DNA from: Enterocloster bolteae
Lineage (GTDB): Bacteria; Bacillota_A; Clostridia; Lachnospirales; Lachnospiraceae
DNA: 8,303 nt
Assembly (NCBI GenBank): GCA_021769025.1
Contig: JAETTS010000097.1
Location: 1-8,303, forward strand
Direction: 5' to 3'
In this document: positions 5,245 through 8,303 of the stretch, piece after piece
Layout of the letters: each line of letters starts with the position of its first letter
Numbering within the stretch: position 1 is the stretch's first letter
Notes under the pieces: generated by a model
Told to the model about the DNA's origin: nothing
What the model saw: the letters and a program-made list of their open reading frames with translations, nothing else
Databases searched by the model: none
Translations under genes and position numbers: made by a program

Positions 5245-6258
5245 ATGAATTACATTGTTTTTGATTTGGAATGGAACCAAAGTCCCAATGGGAAGGAAGA
5301 TTCGGTGGAGCATCTTCCCTTTGAAATCATAGAAATCGGAGCAGTGAAGCTGAACGGGAATTTTGAACAGACAGGAACGTTCCACAAGCTGATCCGGCCC
5401 AAGGTTTATAAAAAGATGCATTTTAAGATATCGGAAGTAACACACATGGATATGGCGGAGCTGCGTCAGGAGGGAGAACCCTTTGATGTAGTTATGAACC
5501 GTTTCCTTGCCTGGTGCGGGGAAGAGGAGTACTGCTTCTGCACCTGGGGCTCCATGGATTTGACCGAGCTTCAGAGGAATATGGCTTATCATAAACTTCC
5601 AAACCCATTTCCCAGGCCCCTTCTATATCTGGATATCCAGAAGCTTTACTGCCTTCAGTACGGGGACGGAAAAAACAAGGTATCCCTTGATATGGCGGTA
5701 CAGATTCAGGGAATGGAGGAGGAGAGGCCTTTTCACAGGGCGCTGGACGATGCCTATTATACCGGCCGCATCCTTTCGGTTCTGGACATGGAGACGTTTG
5801 GAACCTATGTGTCGGTGGATTATTACGGACTTCCCAGGAATAAGGCTGAGGAATACCGGCTGCATTTTCCGGAATACTCCAAGTATGTGTCCAGAGAATT
5901 TGACTCCAGGGAAGATATCCTTAAAGATAAGGATATAACAGATATGAAATGCGTGAAATGCAGCAGGATGCTGCGCAAGAAGATCAGGTGGTTTCCCTAT
6001 GGACAGAGATTTTATTTCTGTCTGGCCGTATGTCCTGAGCATGGATATGTGAAAGGGAAAATAAGGGTAAAAAAGTCAGAGGATGACCGCCTTTATGCTG
6101 TGAAGACAGCAAAAATGGCGGATGCCCAGGATGTGGAGCTTCTGGCCCAGAAGAAGGAGGACGGCCGGAAAAAGCGCAGTGCCAAGGCCCACCATAAGGC
6201 TGCCTCCAAATCCCTGAAGGGGAAAAGCAAACAGAACCAGCCGGATAAGGTGTCATAG
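5245..6258 (+). CDS. DEDDh-family 3'-5' exonuclease with zinc-ribbon-like segment and basic tail
   Basis: A 337-residue protein. Residues 1-185 form an exonuclease domain of the RNase T / DNA polymerase III epsilon type (KapD-like): Asp7 and Glu9 in F-D-L-E-W (Exo I), Asp105 in W-G-S-M-D (Exo II), and His164 with Asp169 in H-R-A-L-D-D-A (Exo III, DEDDh class). All five metal-binding and catalytic positions are kept, so it should remove nucleotides from the 3' end of RNA or single-stranded DNA in the cytoplasm. Residues 236-266 hold C-x2-C, then C-x3-C and a His, a likely zinc-binding segment. The last ~35 residues are rich in Lys, Arg and His, as expected for nucleic-acid binding. The start follows AGGATG/AAAAG, a modest binding site. 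The gene stands alone and ends at a strong terminator. Substrate (RNA or DNA) not determinable. Confidence 0.88.
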   Translation: MNYIVFDLEWNQSPNGKEDSVEHLPFEIIEIGAVKLNGNFEQTGTFHKLIRPKVYKKMHFKISEVTHMDMAELRQEGEPFDVVMNRFLAWCGEEEYCFCTWGSMDLTELQRNMAYHKLPNPFPRPLLYLDIQKLYCLQYGDGKNKVSLDMAVQIQGMEEERPFHRALDDAYYTGRILSVLDMETFGTYVSVDYYGLPRNKAEEYRLHFPEYSKYVSREFDSREDILKDKDITDMKCVKCSRMLRKKIRWFPYGQRFYFCLAVCPEHGYVKGKIRVKKSEDDRLYAVKTAKMADAQDVELLAQKKEDGRKKRSAKAHHKAASKSLKGKSKQNQPDKVS

Positions 6259-6291
6259 AAAGAAACGGAGCAAATACCTGGCTGCACTTAC

Positions 6292-6332
6292 AATCTCCCG
6301 GTCCCTCAAGTTTGAGAGACCGGGAGATTTTT
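6292..6332 (+). terminator. Strong intrinsic terminator between exonuclease and LacI genes
   Basis: A 12-pair GC-rich stem (6292-6303 with 6318-6329), extended past a C-A mismatch by CTCAA/TTGAG, is followed by TTTTT (6328-6332). It serves the + strand exonuclease. It lies seven bases beyond the convergent repressor's stop; on that strand the hairpin is not followed by a T tract, so leftward termination is doubtful. Confidence 0.92.
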
Positions 6333-6338
6333 GTCTGA

Positions 6339-7340
6339 TTATGCCAGATATTTCACGCTGGAGCGTTCCACCAGCTTTCCCGTAATCTGGGTCTTCATGG
6401 GCATGAACCGGGGATCCTCTATGAGCTGCATCAGCTGGATGACGGACTGCTTACCCATTATCTTTCTCTGTACATGAATGGTGGTCAGGGTGGGAGAGCT
6501 TATGGAGGAATAGGGAATATCGTCAAAGCCAATCAGGGATACGTCATTGGGAATTTTGTATCCCTTTTCCTTCAGAGCCTTCATGGCGCCCAGGGCAATG
6601 GTGTCGTTTTCCGCAAAAAAACAGGAGGGAAGCACCGGGTTCTGATCCAGTATTCTGAAAAAATCGTCATGGGCACCCAGCATGGTGGGTTTTACACGAA
6701 ACTCATTTTTAGAGTCAAACTGAAAATTCAATTCTTTTACATATCTGAGAAAGGCTATGTGCCGTTCATTAAAGTTTTCTGCCCCGGTGGTACTGCCCAG
6801 GTAGCCCAATTCGGTATGTCCGCATTCTTTGCAGTACTGGAGGGCGATGTGGACATTTTCGGCATTGTTCATGCATACACTGCTACAGTAATGGTTGGGG
6901 ACGGTGTTGTCCACCACCACAAAGGGGATGGGAATGGAATCAAGGGCTGAAAATTCATCCCGCATTACCTCGGTTGCAATGAGGAACATCCCGCAGTATT
7001 TGCTGTAATCAATGGAATCAAGGGCTGACTTTAAACCGGTTTTGACCACGGTCATGGTCATACCCAGCTGCTCCGCGCGGAGCTGTTCCTCGATGGAATC
7101 AATAATCATGGAGATGAATCCCTGATTTTCCTCCACCAGCATACCGCTTTTATAGTATTTTACCAGGAGCACGTTCTTGCCGCTTTTGGGCTTACGGGCA
7201 GGAGGCATGTACTGGCAGGCTTTTACCGCATCCAACACCTTCTTTCGTGTATCCTCACTGACTCCCTTTTTTCCGTTTAACACAATGGAAATGGTTGCGG
7301 GTGAAACGCCAATCTGCTTGGCCAGCTCTCTGACGGTCAT
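6339..7340 (-). CDS. LacI-family transcriptional regulator
   Basis: A 333-residue DNA-binding repressor of the LacI/GalR type. Residues 1-22 are the helix-turn-helix (V-R-E-L-A-K-Q-I-G-V-S-P-A-T-I-S then V-L-N-G), followed by a shortened linker in which the usual hinge helix is poorly conserved (Y-M-P-P-A-R-K). Residues about 56-333 are the periplasmic-binding-protein-like effector domain with N-D-T-I-A-L-G-A (245-252) and I-G-F-D-D-I-P (270-276). The start at 7340 has AAAGAGAG seven bases upstream and gives a standard N terminus; the open frame to 7397 would add 19 residues ahead of the helix-turn-helix. It is divergent from an ABC sugar-binding lipoprotein gene and the shared spacer has four operator-like palindromes, so it likely represses the transporter and itself. 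The inducer is unknown. Confidence 0.93.
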   Translation of the reverse strand: MTVRELAKQIGVSPATISIVLNGKKGVSEDTRKKVLDAVKACQYMPPARKPKSGKNVLLVKYYKSGMLVEENQGFISMIIDSIEEQLRAEQLGMTMTVVKTGLKSALDSIDYSKYCGMFLIATEVMRDEFSALDSIPIPFVVVDNTVPNHYCSSVCMNNAENVHIALQYCKECGHTELGYLGSTTGAENFNERHIAFLRYVKELNFQFDSKNEFRVKPTMLGAHDDFFRILDQNPVLPSCFFAENDTIALGAMKALKEKGYKIPNDVSLIGFDDIPYSSISSPTLTTIHVQRKIMGKQSVIQLMQLIEDPRFMPMKTQITGKLVERSSVKYLA

Positions 7341-7347
7341 ATGAAAT

Positions 7348-7355
7348 CTCTCTTT
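7348..7355 (-). promoter_or_regulatory. Ribosome binding site that sets the LacI gene start
   Basis: AAAGAGAG on the minus strand lies seven bases before the ATG at 7340, supporting a start that places the helix-turn-helix at the N terminus as in other LacI proteins. Confidence 0.65.
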
Positions 7356-7399
7356 CCGGATTGCAGACATTAAATTAAACATAATTGAACAATCCATGT

Positions 7400-7412
7400 G
7401 TTTTACTAATCA
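7400..7412. promoter_or_regulatory. Degenerate LacI-type operator (site 1)
   Basis: GTTTTACTAATCA matches the TGTTTACTAAACA palindrome at 10 of 13 positions. It lies just downstream of the predicted transcription start of the repressor gene, fitting a weak autorepression site. Confidence 0.45.
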
Positions 7413-7425
7413 TACTATAATTTGA

Positions 7426-7454
7426 ATTATAACACAGGGTTGAAACTGGGTCAA
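7426..7454 (-). promoter_or_regulatory. Promoter of the LacI-family gene
   Basis: On the minus strand, TTGACC (7454-7449) and a perfect TATAAT (7431-7426) are 17 bases apart. Transcription should begin near 7419, leaving a leader of about 80 bases before the start at 7340. Confidence 0.8.
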
Positions 7455-7473
7455 TTCAATATATAAAATTGAA

Positions 7474-7486
7474 TGTTTACTAAACA
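7474..7486. promoter_or_regulatory. LacI-type operator (site 2, perfect palindrome)
   Basis: TGTTTA-C-TAAACA is a perfect odd palindrome with the same arms as site 4. It lies upstream of the repressor's -35 box and 184 bases (centre to centre) from site 4, so it may act in looping or in control of the repressor gene. Confidence 0.75.
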
Positions 7487-7597
7487 AAAATAAATACAAA
7501 AACGGCTAAAATAGGGTCGTTTATTGATTTGAACAATTAAAATGCACAATAAAAACAATAATTTATGGAAAATTATAACAAAAACACCAAAGACATA
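7487..7597. other. AT-rich spacer between the two divergent control regions
   Basis: This A/T-rich stretch holds no open frame or RNA gene that can be supported. A weak inverted repeat AAACG (7500-7504) / CGTTT (7518-7522) is the only other symmetry seen. The A tracts just before 7598 could act as an UP element for the transporter promoter. Confidence 0.4.
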
Positions 7598-7626
7598 TTG
7601 ACATTGAAGAAAAATCGTTGTACTAT
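7598..7626 (+). promoter_or_regulatory. Promoter of the ABC transporter operon
   Basis: TTGACA (7598-7603) and TACTAT (7621-7626, four of six consensus positions) are 17 bases apart. Transcription should begin near 7633. Site 3 overlaps the -10 and start region and site 4 lies about 30 bases downstream, so repression by occlusion and roadblock is expected. Confidence 0.8.
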
Positions 7627-7636
7627 TTAGTTAACA
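7624..7636. promoter_or_regulatory. LacI-type operator (site 3, partial)
   Basis: TATTTAGTTAACA matches the TGTTTAGTAAACA palindrome at 11 of 13 positions and overlaps the transporter promoter's -10 box and predicted start point. Its centre is 34 bases from that of site 4. Confidence 0.5.
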
Positions 7637-7653
7637 CAAAGAACGAGGCACAC

Positions 7654-7674
7654 ATATTGTTTAGTAAACAATAT
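7654..7674. promoter_or_regulatory. LacI-type operator (site 4, 21-bp palindrome)
   Basis: ATATTGTTTA and TAAACAATAT flank a single central G, a fully symmetric 21-base site with core TGTTTAGTAAACA (7658-7670). It lies between the predicted transcription start and the ribosome binding site of the lipoprotein gene. Confidence 0.85.
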
Positions 7675-7700
7675 CAATAACAAAAAGGAGGAAAGAGTAA

Positions 7701-8303
7701 ATGAGAAAAATGAAAAAAGTTGTCAGCGTAATTGCAGCGGCTGCTATGGCAGCATCCTTGCTGGCAGGCTGCGGAGGCTCGGGAGGTTCATCCACCACGG
7801 CAGCAGAGACTAAGGCGGCAGAAACCACCGCAGCAGCGGCGGAGACCACGGCAGCAGAGGCAGCGGCAGATACCACAGCGGCGCCGGCTGCAGCAGAGAA
7901 TCCGGTGGCAGGCAAGAAGGTGGCCTATATCATGCTTCTGCCTTCCGCAACTATTTTCCAGATGTGGAAAGATTCCTGTGCATCTCTTTGCGATGCCCTG
8001 GATGTAAAGTTTGATTTCTTCTTCTGTGACGGTGACTTCAACAAGTGGCAGGATACCATCCGTACCTGCGCATCCGCAGGATATGACGGATTGCTGGTCA
8101 GCCACGGCAATCAGGACGGTTCCTATGTATTTCTTAAGGAAATCACAGAGCAGTATCCGGATATGAAGATTGTTACCTTTGACACACAGTTCTACTCCGA
8201 CGGAGAGTATCAGAAGCTTCCGGGCGTTACCCAGATGTTCCAGCATGATAAGTCCCTGGTTACCGTTCTTTTGGACCAGATGATTGAAAAGTATGGAGAA
8301 GGT
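7701..8303 (+). CDS. Sugar ABC transporter substrate-binding lipoprotein (3' end outside window)
   Basis: The first 201 residues of a longer protein; the frame stays open to the window edge. A basic N terminus, hydrophobic segment and lipobox L-A-G-C give a lipoprotein anchored at Cys24. Residues about 25-67 are a low-complexity linker of Gly/Ser then Ala, Thr and Glu, with repeated E-T-T-A-A units, tethering the domain to the membrane. From about residue 70 (G-K-K-V-A-Y-I-M-L-L) a periplasmic-binding-protein domain of the sugar-binding (Peripla_BP_4-like) type begins, including G-Y-D-G-L-L-V-S and the K-I-V-T-F-D-T strand. Cysteines at 94, 98, 110 and 124 are more than usual for this family. 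GGAGG (7687-7691) lies nine bases before the start. The divergent LacI gene and operators suggest sugar-induced expression. Permease and ATPase genes probably follow. The ligand is unknown. Confidence 0.9.
   Translation, partial: MRKMKKVVSVIAAAAMAASLLAGCGGSGGSSTTAAETKAAETTAAAAETTAAEAAADTTAAPAAAENPVAGKKVAYIMLLPSATIFQMWKDSCASLCDALDVKFDFFFCDGDFNKWQDTIRTCASAGYDGLLVSHGNQDGSYVFLKEITEQYPDMKIVTFDTQFYSDGEYQKLPGVTQMFQHDKSLVTVLLDQMIEKYGEG

Noticed and set aside
5077..5592. 171-residue minus-strand open frame
   Set aside because: Antisense to the exonuclease and extending into the spacer; no family features and no ribosome binding site.
7487..7597. Possible CcpA cre site in the transporter spacer
   Set aside because: I found no sequence matching the WTGNAANCGNWNNCW pattern convincingly.
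7661..8246. Minus-strand frames of 84 and 152 residues opposite the lipoprotein
   Set aside because: The Ala/Val-rich or Cys/Arg-rich composition is the mirror of the repetitive linker codons, not a real protein.
1..8303. CRISPR array, insertion sequence, riboswitch or phage attachment site
   Set aside because: No regularly spaced direct repeats, transposase or integrase frames, terminal inverted repeats or conserved riboswitch cores were seen.

Overview
The window looks like a chromosomal stretch from an anaerobic, gut-type Firmicute, most likely a Lachnospiraceae member (Clostridium cluster XIVa / Enterocloster-like). This is inferred from the mid-range GC content, strong GGAGG-type ribosome binding sites, consensus sigma-A promoters, a tRNA-Cys without an encoded CCA end, and the gene families. 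No species call is possible from sequence reading alone.

Layout: (1) 30-138: an atypical tRNA-Cys(GCA) followed at once by an intrinsic terminator. (2) 172-1257 (+): a membrane-anchored, choloylglycine-hydrolase-type linear-amide C-N hydrolase. Its intrinsic terminator lies inside the 3' end of the next, convergent gene. (3) 1262-5038 (-): a four-gene operon transcribed right to left: MaoC-like hot-dog protein, BioY biotin transporter S component, thiolase, acyl-CoA ligase. It is driven by a near-perfect sigma-A promoter (TTGACA-17-TATAAT) whose -35 lies in a BirA-type biotin operator (TTGTCAAC-16-GTTAACAA). (4) 5039-5244: a 206-base divergent spacer with several inverted repeats. (5) 5245-6258 (+): a DEDDh 3'-5' exonuclease with an added Cys-rich, zinc-ribbon-like segment and a lysine-rich tail, closed by a strong terminator. 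(6) 6339-7340 (-): a LacI-family repressor. (7) 7701-end (+): a sugar ABC transporter substrate-binding lipoprotein cut off by the window edge. The repressor and the lipoprotein are divergent, and their shared 360-base spacer holds two promoters and four copies of a TGTTTAsTAAACA operator.

How the genes work together: the main block is a biotin-responsive operon that pairs a biotin importer with acyl-thioester enzymes (ligase, thiolase, hydratase). It corresponds in gene families to the yhfS-yhfT-yhfU set known in the Bacillus subtilis BirA regulon, plus a hot-dog protein. The thiolase keeps the nucleophilic Cys, the Asn of NEAF and the His of GHP, but has Ala where the second catalytic Cys normally sits, so its chemistry may be unusual. 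The role of these enzymes in biotin metabolism is unproven; an acyl-chain (pimelate-like) supply or biotin-side-chain salvage role is an inference.

The second regulatory unit is the LacI-type repressor and its presumed target ABC transporter. Start codons were moved inward from the longest ORF for four genes (hot-dog protein, BioY, ligase, LacI) because clear Shine-Dalgarno sites or domain boundaries favour the internal starts.
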